64,000 nucleotides of DNA from Campylobacter concisus (GTDB lineage Bacteria; Campylobacterota; Campylobacteria; Campylobacterales; Campylobacteraceae): NCBI RefSeq assembly GCF_002913225.1, contig NZ_PPAW01000011.1, positions 1 to 64,000 of the forward strand. The letters run 5' to 3'. Each line of letters opens with the position of its first letter. Position 1 is the first letter of the stretch. The position numbers were made by a program, and so were the translations under genes. Below the pieces are notes generated by a model that had not been told where the DNA came from, searched no databases, and saw only the letters and a list, made by a program, of their open reading frames with translations. Positions 28,125 through 37,460 of the stretch are shown in pieces.

Positions 28125-31070
28125 ATGATGAGATCACTTTGGTCTGGTGTTTCAGGCCTACAAGCCCACCAGATAGCCATGGACGTAGAAGGCAACAATA
28201 TCGCAAACGTCAATACCTATGGTTTTAAATACAACCGCGCAAATTTTGCTGATATACTAAGCCAAACTCCAAGAGTAGCTACCGCTCCACAAGGTCAGCT
28301 AGGCGGTCAAAACGCTATGCAAATAGGTCTAGGAACAACCATAAACTCAACTACAAGAATTTTCTCACAAGGCACACTAACAGCTACTGATAAGCAAACC
28401 GACCTTGCTCTTCAAGGAAATGGCTTCTTTGTCGTCTCTCCGGATGGCGGAACGACAAGATACTATACAAGAAACGGCGACTTTGTTCGTGACAAAGCTG
28501 GTAACTTCGTAAATAACAGCGGTTATATCGTTCAAGGCTGGACTAGAGATGACGAGACTGGCACTATCGACTCAACTGGCCCGATAAGCAACATCGTCAT
28601 CAAAGAAGGTCTTACAACTCCAGCAAGAGCGACAACAGAAGTTAAAATAAAAGGTAACCTTGACTCAGGCAACAGCATCGGTCAAAGAAGCACGCCTATC
28701 TACTCACTCGACTCAGTAGCTGGCGGACGTGACTTTAATAACGATGGAATTTTAAATGCTAACGAAGTTCATAATGAAAACGACGTAAATAACGATGAAT
28801 TTTATACAAACTCAAAAAAAGAACAAATGCTGACAGAGCGTGGCGTCGATCTTGGTGTTACATTTGACGAGCTTGGAAACGGTCTTGCACTAAGAGATGG
28901 ACAAGGCATCTGGGTCAGCTACGCAAATGCTAAGACTGAGAAATTTAGCATAGGAAGTCCTGAATCTCAAACAATTGGCAAGATAGATCCAGCAAAAACA
29001 CTTGATATCACAATAAATGGTACAACTATAAAATCACAAGATCATACTATGACAAGCATCAGTGACGTTGCTGCTGCTATCAACGCTCAGTACAACAAAA
29101 CTGGCGTTAGAGCTGAAATTTCAGAGGGTAATAAGCTAACACTTATAAATAGAAATAACTTAGGCACAACTGAAGAGACAAAAAATATTCACTTAGTGGT
29201 AAATGCAGGAAACAGCGTTGCTGGTCTAGCTAGCAAAGACATCATAACAGCTTATCAATATGTCTATACAAGCTCACAAACAACAGCTGTTCATCCAAAT
29301 AACGACAAAATCGCAAGACAAATAACAACAACAGAAGATCTTCGTGCAGCTATGCAAGAGGATGCTAGAAACCACGTTGATTATAATGGTGATGGAAATA
29401 TTGTTAATGTAAAAACATCAGATGAGATGGCAGAAAAACTAAGAGCCGCACAAGAGGCTGAAACAAAGGCTATACAAGAGAAAACAACTACAAAAACAGC
29501 AGCTAATGCTGCAAACAATGCTGCACAAAATGCAGAACAAGATGCCAATACAAAGAATACAGCTGCTACCTTAGCTATAAAAGCGTTAAATGATGTTATA
29601 GCTGCCGCTGGTGCACCAGGTCAAGCACTTATAGATGCAGTAAATGATGCTATGGCAAAAGCAGATGCAGCATCAAGAGCTGCTATGGATGCTATAAACA
29701 AAGCAAATTTAGTTGCAACATCTAAAAATGCAACAGCTGCCGAAACAACTAAAGCAAATGATGCAGCACAAGCTGCAGTAGCAGCTGCAAAAGCTGCCAA
29801 TGATAATCTAATGACAGCAATAGATAATGTAGTATTTGCAGGTGGTGCAGGTGGTGCTGCGGCTGGCATACCAGCATTGAGGACAGCAGCAGAAACAGCC
29901 ATAAAAGATGCAAATGAGGCTGCAAACGAGGCTGCAAAAAAAGTAAAAGAAGCAAATGAGGCTGCTCAAAAAGCAGCCACTGCTTTAAATAATGCAAATG
30001 AGGCTGTAAAAAATCGTGTAATAATACAAGAAAATATGGATGAACTAAATAGAGCGATCGGCGATGAAGCAAAAAAAGCACTAATGAAAAAGATGACAGA
30101 TCTAAACGACGGAGTAAAAATAACAGTAAATAAACTAGGTCAATTTCAATTAGAAAATCCAGCGAGCGAGAATGCCGACCAAGCCCTATATATGACGATT
30201 ACTGGTTTAACAAAGCCAGCAGAAAATGCTAATACAGCAGCCATAAATGAAAATGTTAGACTTACAACAATGATGAAAGCACTTGATGGCGCACTAAGCC
30301 CGGGTCAAGCTCTAAGAGCAAGTGGTAAGATGATGATGTCAAGCCACGGCTCAACGGCTGAAATTTTTGACTCACTTGGCTCAAAACACACAGTTAGTAT
30401 CAAATGGGCAAAGACAGGCACTACAAAAGATGGTGGAACTGAGTGGAATATGATCATTCAAGTACCAGAGCCTGCTAAGATAAACTACACAGGTGAAGGT
30501 CCAGATAACGTCGTAACTGGCTCATTGAGATTTAACTCAAACGGCTCACTTGCTAGTTTTCACCCAGCTACGATAACATTTTCAGCTAATAACGGCTCAC
30601 AAAGTGGTCAAAATGTTAGTTTAAATTTTGGTTTGGGAACTGATTTTAACGGATTAACAAGCTTTGATAAAGACTCTTCAACTGAGTCTATCTCACAAGA
30701 TGGCTACACAGGTGGCACACTAAATGACCTAAAGATCGACGAAACTGGCACTATCATCGGTGCATTTACAAACGGACAAAGCTTTGGTCTAGCTCAAGTT
30801 GCACTTGCTAGCTTTACAAACAACGAGGGTCTTCAAAGTGAGGGCGGAAACGTCTTTTCACAAACTGCAAACTCAGGCGAAGCAGTCATCGGTGCAGCTG
30901 GCACAGGCGATAAAGGAACGATCGCAGCTTCAAAACTAGAAGCTAGTAACGTCGATCTAAGCCGTGCGCTAACAGATCTTATCGTCATCCAAAGAGGCTT
31001 TCAAGCAAACTCAAAAACGATCACAACAAGTGATGAGATGCTAAACACACTTCTTCAACTAAAACAATAA
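28125..31070 (+). CDS. flgE: flagellar hook protein FlgE, with alanine-rich insertion
   Basis: Subunit of the flagellar hook. The N-terminal D0 motif (LWSGVSGLQAHQIAMDVEGN, residues 5-24) and C-terminal D0 helix (ASNVDLSRALTDLIVIQRGF) are standard. At 981 residues it is far longer than enteric FlgE (about 400) and longer than most Campylobacter hooks. The extra length includes about 200 alanine-rich, helix-forming residues (about 440-645) in the surface-exposed middle. Two EF-hand-like loops, DFNNDGILNANE (203-214) and DYNGDGNI (about 419), are visible. Sigma-54 promoter upstream, terminator downstream. Tandem ATGs at the start. Confidence 0.93.
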   Translation: MMRSLWSGVSGLQAHQIAMDVEGNNIANVNTYGFKYNRANFADILSQTPRVATAPQGQLGGQNAMQIGLGTTINSTTRIFSQGTLTATDKQTDLALQGNGFFVVSPDGGTTRYYTRNGDFVRDKAGNFVNNSGYIVQGWTRDDETGTIDSTGPISNIVIKEGLTTPARATTEVKIKGNLDSGNSIGQRSTPIYSLDSVAGGRDFNNDGILNANEVHNENDVNNDEFYTNSKKEQMLTERGVDLGVTFDELGNGLALRDGQGIWVSYANAKTEKFSIGSPESQTIGKIDPAKTLDITINGTTIKSQDHTMTSISDVAAAINAQYNKTGVRAEISEGNKLTLINRNNLGTTEETKNIHLVVNAGNSVAGLASKDIITAYQYVYTSSQTTAVHPNNDKIARQITTTEDLRAAMQEDARNHVDYNGDGNIVNVKTSDEMAEKLRAAQEAETKAIQEKTTTKTAANAANNAAQNAEQDANTKNTAATLAIKALNDVIAAAGAPGQALIDAVNDAMAKADAASRAAMDAINKANLVATSKNATAAETTKANDAAQAAVAAAKAANDNLMTAIDNVVFAGGAGGAAAGIPALRTAAETAIKDANEAANEAAKKVKEANEAAQKAATALNNANEAVKNRVIIQENMDELNRAIGDEAKKALMKKMTDLNDGVKITVNKLGQFQLENPASENADQALYMTITGLTKPAENANTAAINENVRLTTMMKALDGALSPGQALRASGKMMMSSHGSTAEIFDSLGSKHTVSIKWAKTGTTKDGGTEWNMIIQVPEPAKINYTGEGPDNVVTGSLRFNSNGSLASFHPATITFSANNGSQSGQNVSLNFGLGTDFNGLTSFDKDSSTESISQDGYTGGTLNDLKIDETGTIIGAFTNGQSFGLAQVALASFTNNEGLQSEGGNVFSQTANSGEAVIGAAGTGDKGTIAASKLEASNVDLSRALTDLIVIQRGFQANSKTITTSDEMLNTLLQLKQ

Positions 31071-31071
31071 T

Positions 31072-31095
31072 AAAGGGGGCGCTCGCTCCCTTTTA
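31072..31095 (+). terminator. terminator after flgE
   Basis: AAAGGG/CCCTTT stem extended by a GC-rich GGCGCTCGC interior, ending in TTTT, immediately after the flgE stop codon. Confidence 0.75.
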
Positions 31096-31159
31096 AATTT
31101 ACAAATAAAATCAGCCTTCTTTTTGTAAAATGCTAAAAAATTTCACAAAAAGAGAAAAT

Positions 31160-31786
31160 ATGCAAGTAACACTTCTAAATCACACTCCACTAAATATCTG
31201 CTCTCACGCGATCCGCACATGCTGGCAAAGCTTTGAAAAAGGCGACAATGGCGGCGAAAAAGATGTCGAGCTGATAGATAGGGTGGGTAATAAATTTAAA
31301 CACGCATCAACGCTAGAGCATCTTTACTACAACTTCTACATCCAAGGCATCTCTCGCGCGCTACTTCAAGAGCTAGCCCGCCACCGCATAGCGAGCCTAA
31401 GCGTCAAATCAACCCGCTACACGCTAAAAGAGCTAAAAAAGGAGGAGAAATTTGAAGTAGGGCAGTTTGAGCGTGCGGCTAAATTTATCGTGCTAACAAA
31501 CGACGAAGCGGTCGATAACGCAAGCATAAAAGCGCTTGAAAACTTACGTGAAATTTTAGCCTCAACTACAAAGAGCCTTGATATAGTTAAATACTGCTTG
31601 CCAGAGTGTTATAAAACCGAGCTTACATGGAGCATAAATGCTAGAAGCTTGCAAAATTTCATCTCTCTAAGAAGTTCAAAGTCAGCCCTTTGGGAGATAA
31701 GAAATTTAGCAAATGCTATCTACGACGCCCTGCCAAATGAACATAAATTTATCTTTGAGAAGTGCTTGCCAGAGGATGAGGGTTAA
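31160..31786 (+). CDS. thyX: FAD-dependent thymidylate synthase ThyX
   Basis: Makes dTMP from dUMP using FAD, NADPH and methylene-THF. It replaces ThyA in epsilonproteobacteria. The ThyX motif RHRxxSxxxxSxR is present as RHRIASLSVKSTRY (about residue 70). 208 residues from ATG 31160 (MQVTLLNHTPLNICSHA), which follows AAAGAGAAA. The longer frame from 31130 adds residues unlike other ThyX N-termini, so I reject it. Confidence 0.95.
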   Translation: MQVTLLNHTPLNICSHAIRTCWQSFEKGDNGGEKDVELIDRVGNKFKHASTLEHLYYNFYIQGISRALLQELARHRIASLSVKSTRYTLKELKKEEKFEVGQFERAAKFIVLTNDEAVDNASIKALENLREILASTTKSLDIVKYCLPECYKTELTWSINARSLQNFISLRSSKSALWEIRNLANAIYDALPNEHKFIFEKCLPEDEG

Positions 31787-31831
31787 AAATTAAGTGCAAA
31801 ACAGCACCAAAGTATAAATTTAAAAAGTGTT

Positions 31832-32110
31832 CTAATATCTTTTAAAAATATCTTGGTGTCTGCCTATTTTAAAAAGCTTTAAAATTTCATCATCTCTTTG
31901 ATAGATTATTACCAAATCTCCAAAAACGTGGCACTCTCTAAAATCTTTTAAGCTTCCAGTAAGCTGATGATCTTTTAAATCATCAGCTAATTTTTCATCA
32001 TTTTGTAGTTGAAAAACCACCTTTGAAATCGCTTTTTCATCCCATCCTTGCTTTAAAACTAACTTCAAATCCTTTTTATAAGTGCTAAAAATTTCTAAAA
32101 TTCTCATCAA
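31832..32110 (-). CDS. YafQ-family mRNA interferase toxin
   Basis: 92-residue RelE-superfamily toxin. The YafQ pattern is visible: DHQLTGSLKDFRECHVFGD (about 44-62) followed by LVIIYQRDDEILKLFKIGRHQDIF. In the family these toxins cut mRNA on the ribosome, using histidines equivalent to those in DHQL, CHV and RHQ. The gene overlaps the upstream antitoxin by 4 nt, the usual type II arrangement. Confidence 0.85.
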   Translation of the reverse strand: MMRILEIFSTYKKDLKLVLKQGWDEKAISKVVFQLQNDEKLADDLKDHQLTGSLKDFRECHVFGDLVIIYQRDDEILKLFKIGRHQDIFKRY

Positions 32111-32337
32111 TGATTTTCTTGCTTTATTTCATTGATCAAGTCATCATGGTTTTTGTAAAATCCAACACTTTTTGCGTTTTTTAAATCAAGCAATGTCTGC
32201 TCTGTCGGCATCTCTTGCTCTTTTGAACTATTGACATACTTGATTTTATATTTTGGATCCATAGCTTGCGCCATCGCTTTAAATGCCTCAATAGCTTTTT
32301 GACTGATATTATCGCCTATTATTGTTATTGTTTGCAT
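32107..32337 (-). CDS. putative type II antitoxin partner of the YafQ-like toxin
   Basis: 76-residue acidic protein directly upstream of, and overlapping, the toxin gene. It lacks an obvious RelB/DinJ ribbon-helix-helix N-terminus (it starts MQTITIIGDNISQKAIEAFK), so the DNA-binding class is uncertain, but size, order and overlap fit an antitoxin. The C-terminal helix (KNHDDLINEIKQENH) could be the toxin-wrapping part. Confidence 0.7.
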   Translation of the reverse strand: MQTITIIGDNISQKAIEAFKAMAQAMDPKYKIKYVNSSKEQEMPTEQTLLDLKNAKSVGFYKNHDDLINEIKQENH

Positions 32338-32401
32338 AGCATGCCTTTTTTGTTTTTTGGGGATTATATCATTTTTTGTTTTATTGTGTTTTTGTCTAAA
32401 T

Positions 32402-33508
32402 TTACTTTTGTAAAACGTAAAGAAGTTCGTCTACGTGGATGTTTCTAGCTTTTAAATTTCTGCTGCCGCGGTAGGCATTATATTTTTGGCGAAGTAGATG
32501 AACTTTGCCCATTTTATTTAGGTTTTTATCAAATTCATCTTGGTTTATAAAGCCCTCTGAGTTAAACGAGATCAGCACAAATTTCGCCTTTAAATTTGCT
32601 ATGAGCTCAAAAAATGCCTCGCTCGCTGATGATTTTTTATTAAAAACTGATCTGTTCCAGTCCTTTGCGATGCCTGAAACTTTTGAAATTTTACTTGGCT
32701 CTTCATAGCTTGCGATGAGATTTAGCATGAAGTAGTTTGAGCCGTATGGATGCTGGTTATAAGGTGGGTCAAGATAGACTAGATCGAGCTTGTCAAGCTC
32801 TTTTGCTAGCAAATTTGCGTCCTTTTGATAGACCTCAAATGGCACGCAAAAATTTGAGAAAATTGGCTTAGTCAAATTTATATCAGAGGTGATCCTTGAG
32901 ATAGCATTTTGCCCCCTGCCACCAAACTGACCGATACCCTCTTTATTTTTATGAAAACCTTTAAAAATTCCACTCGTATTTGCATGCACGCTTGCATTAT
33001 AAAGTAGCGGAGCTATGAAAAATTTTCTCATTTCAGCCGGCAACATCTCATCTATGAGCCTTCTTGCGGTGTCAATGAATTTGGCATTTTTCCTAGTGTA
33101 AAAGACCCGCTCGCCCCAAGCGATATTTTCGTCATCTTGTGGGGCATAAAGCCTTGTTATAAAGCCCTCATGAAGGCTATTTTTTATCTCTTTTTCAAGT
33201 CTCATTTGCCAGAAATTTATCTCATCTCTTAGCTCATTTGTGGCGTTTTGCAAATAACATGAGTTTGTGATGAAGCTGTAAAGCTCCAAGTCGTTTGCGA
33301 CTAGAAATTCGCTATTTTGTTTTAAAAACCTAGCCACCACGCCGCTTCCGCTAAAGAGGTCGCAGCAACTAAGCTTCTCTTTTTTTAGCTCATCTTTTGC
33401 GTATTTTACGCCTTGTTCGATAAAGCCTAAAAGAGAGCGTTTATTACCAAGGTAGGTTAAAATTTGCTCTTTTAGATAGGCTTGATTTTCTTGTCTAGCT
33501 GGTTTCAA
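32402..33508 (-). CDS. D12-class N6-adenine DNA methyltransferase, solitary
   Basis: 368-residue adenine methyltransferase. SAM-binding elements TYLGNKRSLLGFI and CDLFSGSGVVARFL are near the N-terminus (about 18-60), and the catalytic motif IV is DLVYLDPPYNQ (about 240). No restriction endonuclease gene is next to it, so it is either an orphan epigenetic methylase or one half of a dispersed system. C. jejuni also has an orphan methylase of similar size (Cj0208; from memory). Target sequence cannot be read from the protein. It starts 2 bp after the luxS stop, so the two are co-transcribed. Confidence 0.85.
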   Translation of the reverse strand: MKPARQENQAYLKEQILTYLGNKRSLLGFIEQGVKYAKDELKKEKLSCCDLFSGSGVVARFLKQNSEFLVANDLELYSFITNSCYLQNATNELRDEINFWQMRLEKEIKNSLHEGFITRLYAPQDDENIAWGERVFYTRKNAKFIDTARRLIDEMLPAEMRKFFIAPLLYNASVHANTSGIFKGFHKNKEGIGQFGGRGQNAISRITSDINLTKPIFSNFCVPFEVYQKDANLLAKELDKLDLVYLDPPYNQHPYGSNYFMLNLIASYEEPSKISKVSGIAKDWNRSVFNKKSSASEAFFELIANLKAKFVLISFNSEGFINQDEFDKNLNKMGKVHLLRQKYNAYRGSRNLKARNIHVDELLYVLQK

Positions 33509-33509
33509 A

Positions 33510-34025
33510 TCAGTGCTTTTTTAGTCCCATAGCATCAACGTCAAGCTTGATCTCATCGTTATTTATGATGACTAAACCTTGTGCTAAAATTTTGCTTGCT
33601 ATGGCGTGCGCCTCATCAAGCGAGTGCATTTTGTAAGTGCCACATTGAAATTTATTTAGCTCTGGGATCTTATCTTGATCTTTGACCTCTAAGATATCTT
33701 TCATCGAAGCAAGCCATGCCTTTTTTACAGCCTCTTCGCTAGGTGTGCCGATCACACTCATATAAAAGCCAGTCCTGCAACCCATCGGCGAGATGTCTAT
33801 GATCTCTACGCCGTTGCCATTTAGATGGTTTCTCATAAAGCCAGCAAATAGGTGCTCTAAAGTGTGAGTGCCCTTTTCTGGCAAAATTTCTTCATTTGGC
33901 TTGCAAAATCTCAAGTCAAAAACGCTGATATCATCGCCTTTTGGGGTCTTCATACTCTTTGCTAGTCTTACTCCTGGGGCTTTCATCTTCACATGATCTA
34001 CGCAAAAACTATCAAGTAGTGGCAT
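33510..34025 (-). CDS. luxS: S-ribosylhomocysteine lyase LuxS
   Basis: Cleaves S-ribosylhomocysteine to homocysteine and DPD (precursor of autoinducer-2) in the activated methyl cycle. 171 residues. Metal ligands are visible as HTLEH (two His and catalytic Glu, about 53-57) and the Cys of [11 protein letters not shown] (about 128). GCRTGFYM is the substrate loop. A good ribosome site (AAAGGAG) precedes the ATG. It lies upstream of an adenine methyltransferase, and metE and metF of the same cycle are at 52-55 kb. Confidence 0.96.
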   Translation of the reverse strand: MPLLDSFCVDHVKMKAPGVRLAKSMKTPKGDDISVFDLRFCKPNEEILPEKGTHTLEHLFAGFMRNHLNGNGVEIIDISPMGCRTGFYMSVIGTPSEEAVKKAWLASMKDILEVKDQDKIPELNKFQCGTYKMHSLDEAHAIASKILAQGLVIINNDEIKLDVDAMGLKKH

Positions 34026-34080
34026 ATATTCTCCTTTAAATTTTTGGTAATTTTAGCGTAAAAAAGATTTAAAATTTAAA

Positions 34081-34104
34081 GGCTCACGTAAATTTACATG
34101 AGCC
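34081..34104 (-). terminator. terminator after the chemoreceptor gene
   Basis: Inverted repeat GGCTCACGTAAATTTACATGAGCC, 18 bp beyond the chemoreceptor stop, with T-rich minus-strand sequence after it. It separates that gene from luxS. Confidence 0.7.
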
Positions 34105-34121
34105 TAGTAGTATTTGAAGTA

Positions 34122-36086
34122 TTAAAATTTATTTTTTCTAACGTCTGTTAGTATGACCTTCGCCATGCTATCTATCTCGCTAGTTACGTCATTTGTGTTA
34201 CTAACGACGCTTCTATTTTCTTTTGTGACGTTATCTATTTGAGCGACACTTCTATTTATCATATTTATGCCCTCAGCTTGCTCTTTTATGCTCTCACTCA
34301 TCTCGTTGATTGATTGAGCAAGGACATTTGTATTTGCCTCGATCTCGCCTAGAGATTTTTGTGTCCTTTCAGCTAGTTTTCTAACCTCATCAGCCACGAC
34401 CGCAAAGCCACGTCCATGCTCGCCAGCCCTTGCTGCTTCTATAGCGGCATTTAGGGCTAGTAAATTTGTCTGATCAGCGATGTCACGGATGATGACGATG
34501 ATATTTTTTATCTCATCACTTTGTCTTATGACGTCCCCTGTCTTTTGTGAGATGGCATTCATCGAGCTACTCATCTGCTCAACCGCAGCCGCGCTCTCTT
34601 GGATAGAGTCAGCTTGTTTGCTCGCACCCTCAGTTAAATTTCTCATAGACTCAGCAAGCATAGTTGCCTTTTCTTCTAAAATTTGAGCTTGATTTAGGTT
34701 GCTATTTAGCATAGCACTTATAGCATCGCCTGCGTTATTTATGCCAACCATCATAGCTTTTAGATCAGCCTCTATGTCATCTCTTAGCTCGATCTTAGCT
34801 GTGTAGTCATTATTTGAGTAGGCTTTTAGGATATTTATGACGCTGCCTAAATTTTGACTGATAGAGCTAAAGAAAGTATTTAGCAGATCTTTTAGCTTGA
34901 TAAGTGATGGGTTGTTTGGATTCTCACTTAGTTTGACGCCTAAATTTCCTCTTATCATGTTATTTGCAGCTACATTTAGCTCTTCAAGCATGGTGTTATC
35001 TTTTTTGATGCCAGCTATGACTTTGTCGATATTTTTATTTATCTCTTCACTCATCACGCCAAATTCATCAGTTGTGTGGATGTCTAGCTTGCTTGGAGCG
35101 GTGCTGCTCTCATAAGTGATAAATTTAAAGGTATCAGAAAGCTTCTCTTGTATAACTCCGATAGGTTTAAGCGAGCGTTTTAGTAGCACGAAAACAATGG
35201 CTGAAAGTATGACTATAAAGAGCACTGCAAGGGTTAGCTGAGCTTTTAAGATAGGCATAGTATGCTTTAAAAAGGTATCCGCACCTACTGCGACAGTTGC
35301 AAGCCAGCCATCATCGTTGATAGGTAAAATTTTAGCCGTTACATCTTGGTTTTTAGAGTTTTTATATGAGATCAGACCATTTTCGTCAAATTCTTTATTG
35401 GCATATTTTTCTGAGACGACCTTTGTAACAGGCAAGATAGTGCCAACCTCTGAAGCTACGTCAGAAAAGAGCATAGTGCCATCTTTTCTCATCACATAAG
35501 CATATCCACCATCGCCAGTGTTGCCTATCTCGATGATCTTGTCGCTAACTTTTTTCACATCTATATCTATACCAACAACGCCAACAAATTTACCATTTTT
35601 ATTAACAGGAGCAGTAAAACTCATAACAAGATCATTTGTAGAAGTGACCCTTGGCTCGGTATAAATTTCTTTATTTTTCTATTTTGTGCTCTTATACCAG
35701 CCTCTAGTTCTTGGATCATAGTTGTCAGCTACGGTTGTTCTTTTACCATCTGATTGGAAGAAGTGTCCATCCTCATCGCCGTAATAAATATAGCTCACTG
35801 CAGAGTTTGCGACCTTTTTTTCTGATAAGACAAAGTTCATTATCTCATCGCCACTTTGAGCGCTCTCAACGACTGATGAAATTTTCTTGATATGCTCTAA
35901 ATTTTCATCAAAAAAAGTGTTTGCAACACTCTTTATATCTTTAAGGACTTGATCCTCTTTGCCACTGACAAGTTCAACGATCTTGTCCTTTGAAGTAAAA
36001 TAACTCACTGCAGAGATAGCACAAAACGAGATGATGAGTAAGATCATCAAGGCTAGTGCTATCTTATTTGTGATAGAACGAAACAC
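34122..36086 (-). pseudogene. methyl-accepting chemotaxis protein, interrupted by one amber codon
   Basis: Chemoreceptor of about 654 codons: TM1 (about 6-28), a periplasmic dCache-type sensor, TM2 (about 285-305), HAMP-like region and a signalling domain with the invariant tip [20 protein letters not shown]. An in-frame TAG at 35679-35681 (after WYKSTK) splits it. The frame continues unbroken ([20 protein letters not shown]) and the rest of the sensor follows. A CAG-to-TAG change is the simplest cause. GTG 36086 with AAAGGAG upstream is the natural start. It is either a recent null allele, a read-through gene, or a sequencing error. Confidence 0.85.
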
Positions 36087-36152
36087 CTCTGCTCCTTTAA
36101 ATTTTGTTTGAAATCCATTTGCAAAACAAAATCGGAGCAAAAGTATAAATGT

Positions 36153-36842
36153 TTATAGTGTTTTCATAAATTCGGTGCTATAAATTCCCTCGATGCGTCT
36201 TTTCATATCATCATGCCAGCCATTTGTAAGAGTAGTGAGGGCGTTAAATTTCTCTAGTAAATTTAAATTTTCACTTGGCGCGTAAAATAGCCTATTTATC
36301 TCTAAAATGCTCATATGAACTGGGTCACTTTCTACAACCTCTATCATGTCGCCCGCCTTGCACGAGCCTGGCGTAAGAACGCGGTAGTACCAGCCAGTAA
36401 GGCCTGTTTTAAAGATGTGAGTAGCCATATTTTCATTGCCCCATCTTTTTGAGAGCTTAAAGCATGGCTTTCTAGGCTGCGAGACTTGAAGCACAAGCGA
36501 GCCGATCTTATGGATATCGCCCACATAAACGCAGCTCTCATCAAGCCCATCAACGCATAAATTCTCCCCCATCGCCCCATAAGCCATATTTTTTAATCCT
36601 AAAAATTTCTCCCACTCGGCGTAGTTTGCAAATGAATTTGCAAAGACTGCCTTTTCAGGACCGCCATGATGCTTCGTATCAGCTACGCTATCGCCCTCAA
36701 AGCCAAGCTCATTTGCGAAAATTTCGCCATTTTGAGCTACTTTAAAAATAGCCGAGCTCCAAGGTAAATTTAGCTTATCAGTCGCATTTTGCGAGCCGTA
36801 GTTTTTCACATCTCCGATTAGTAAAGCTTTTAGTGTTGCCAT
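36153..36842 (-). CDS. MOSC-domain protein (YiiM-like)
   Basis: 229-residue cytoplasmic MOSC protein, the domain shared with molybdenum-cofactor sulfurases. The conserved cysteine lies in QPRKPCFKLSKRWGN (about residue 122), and GPEKAVFANSFANYAEW and GENLCVDGL are family motifs. YiiM and YcbX reduce N-hydroxylated compounds in E. coli with molybdopterin. A comparable activity is inferred only. Confidence 0.85.
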   Translation of the reverse strand: MATLKALLIGDVKNYGSQNATDKLNLPWSSAIFKVAQNGEIFANELGFEGDSVADTKHHGGPEKAVFANSFANYAEWEKFLGLKNMAYGAMGENLCVDGLDESCVYVGDIHKIGSLVLQVSQPRKPCFKLSKRWGNENMATHIFKTGLTGWYYRVLTPGSCKAGDMIEVVESDPVHMSILEINRLFYAPSENLNLLEKFNALTTLTNGWHDDMKRRIEGIYSTEFMKTL

Positions 36843-36858
36843 ATTTTTCCTATCAAAT

Positions 36859-37332
36859 TTAGTTTATTCTTAAATTATTCGCATGAGTTAGCGCGATCGC
36901 GATCGCATCGGTGATATCAAGCGGTTTTATCTCTTTGTTTATGCCTAAAATTTTCTTCACCATAAATGCCACCTGCTCTTTGTCAGCCTTTGCCTTGCCA
37001 GTGACAGTTTTTTTTACTTGAAGTGGCGTATATTCGGCAAAGTCCCCATGAAGCTGCAAAATTTTAAGACTAAGCGCCCCGCGAAACTGAGCGAGCTTTA
37101 AGACCGTTTTTGGGTTGTAGGCAAAGAAGATGTCCTCTATCGCGACCTCGTCAAATTTATGGTTTTTAAAGATGAGGTCAAGCCCCTCGCAAAGCTCTGT
37201 TATTTGGTATTGAAGCGTGTTTGGCTTTATCTTTATAAGCCCAGCTTCAAGAAGAGTAGTTTTAAATTTGCTCTTTTCAAGTATCGCGTAGCCACAATTT
37301 TTCGTGCCTGGGTCTATTCCTAAAATTTTCAT
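36859..37332 (-). CDS. ruvC: Holliday junction endonuclease RuvC
   Basis: Resolves Holliday junctions in complex with RuvAB. RNase-H-like fold with acidic residues in [13 protein letters not shown] (Asp near residue 6), [14 protein letters not shown] (Glu about 66) and [12 protein letters not shown] near the C-terminus. 157 residues from ATG 37332. It is divergent from dnaA, with the upstream origin element between them. Confidence 0.95.
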   Translation of the reverse strand: MKILGIDPGTKNCGYAILEKSKFKTTLLEAGLIKIKPNTLQYQITELCEGLDLIFKNHKFDEVAIEDIFFAYNPKTVLKLAQFRGALSLKILQLHGDFAEYTPLQVKKTVTGKAKADKEQVAFMVKKILGINKEIKPLDITDAIAIALTHANNLRIN

Positions 37333-37352
37333 CACAATCTTTTCAATACTTT

Positions 37353-37376
37353 TTCACGACTTTTTCACGCCGTGAA
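37353..37376. other. upstream DnaA-box cluster (oriC1-like)
   Basis: Three epsilonproteobacterial-type DnaA boxes in 24 bp: TTCACG at 37353 and 37364 on plus and its complement CGTGAA at 37371. They lie between ruvC and dnaA and are followed by an AT-rich stretch up to 37450 that could unwind. With the second cluster behind dnaA (38787-38874) this makes a bipartite origin, as described for Helicobacter pylori. Confidence 0.65.
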
Positions 37377-37460
37377 AAAGTTTGTCAGAGTTTAACAAAG
37401 GTTTTATTAAATTTAAGATAAAATCGCTAATAAAATTAATTACTTCAAAAGGGTTTAAAT

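Noticed and set aside
29621-30081. Minus-strand Ala/Ser-rich and His/Leu-rich ORFs inside flgE
   Set aside because: Antisense of the alanine-rich repeat (GCA/GCT codons); no independent support.
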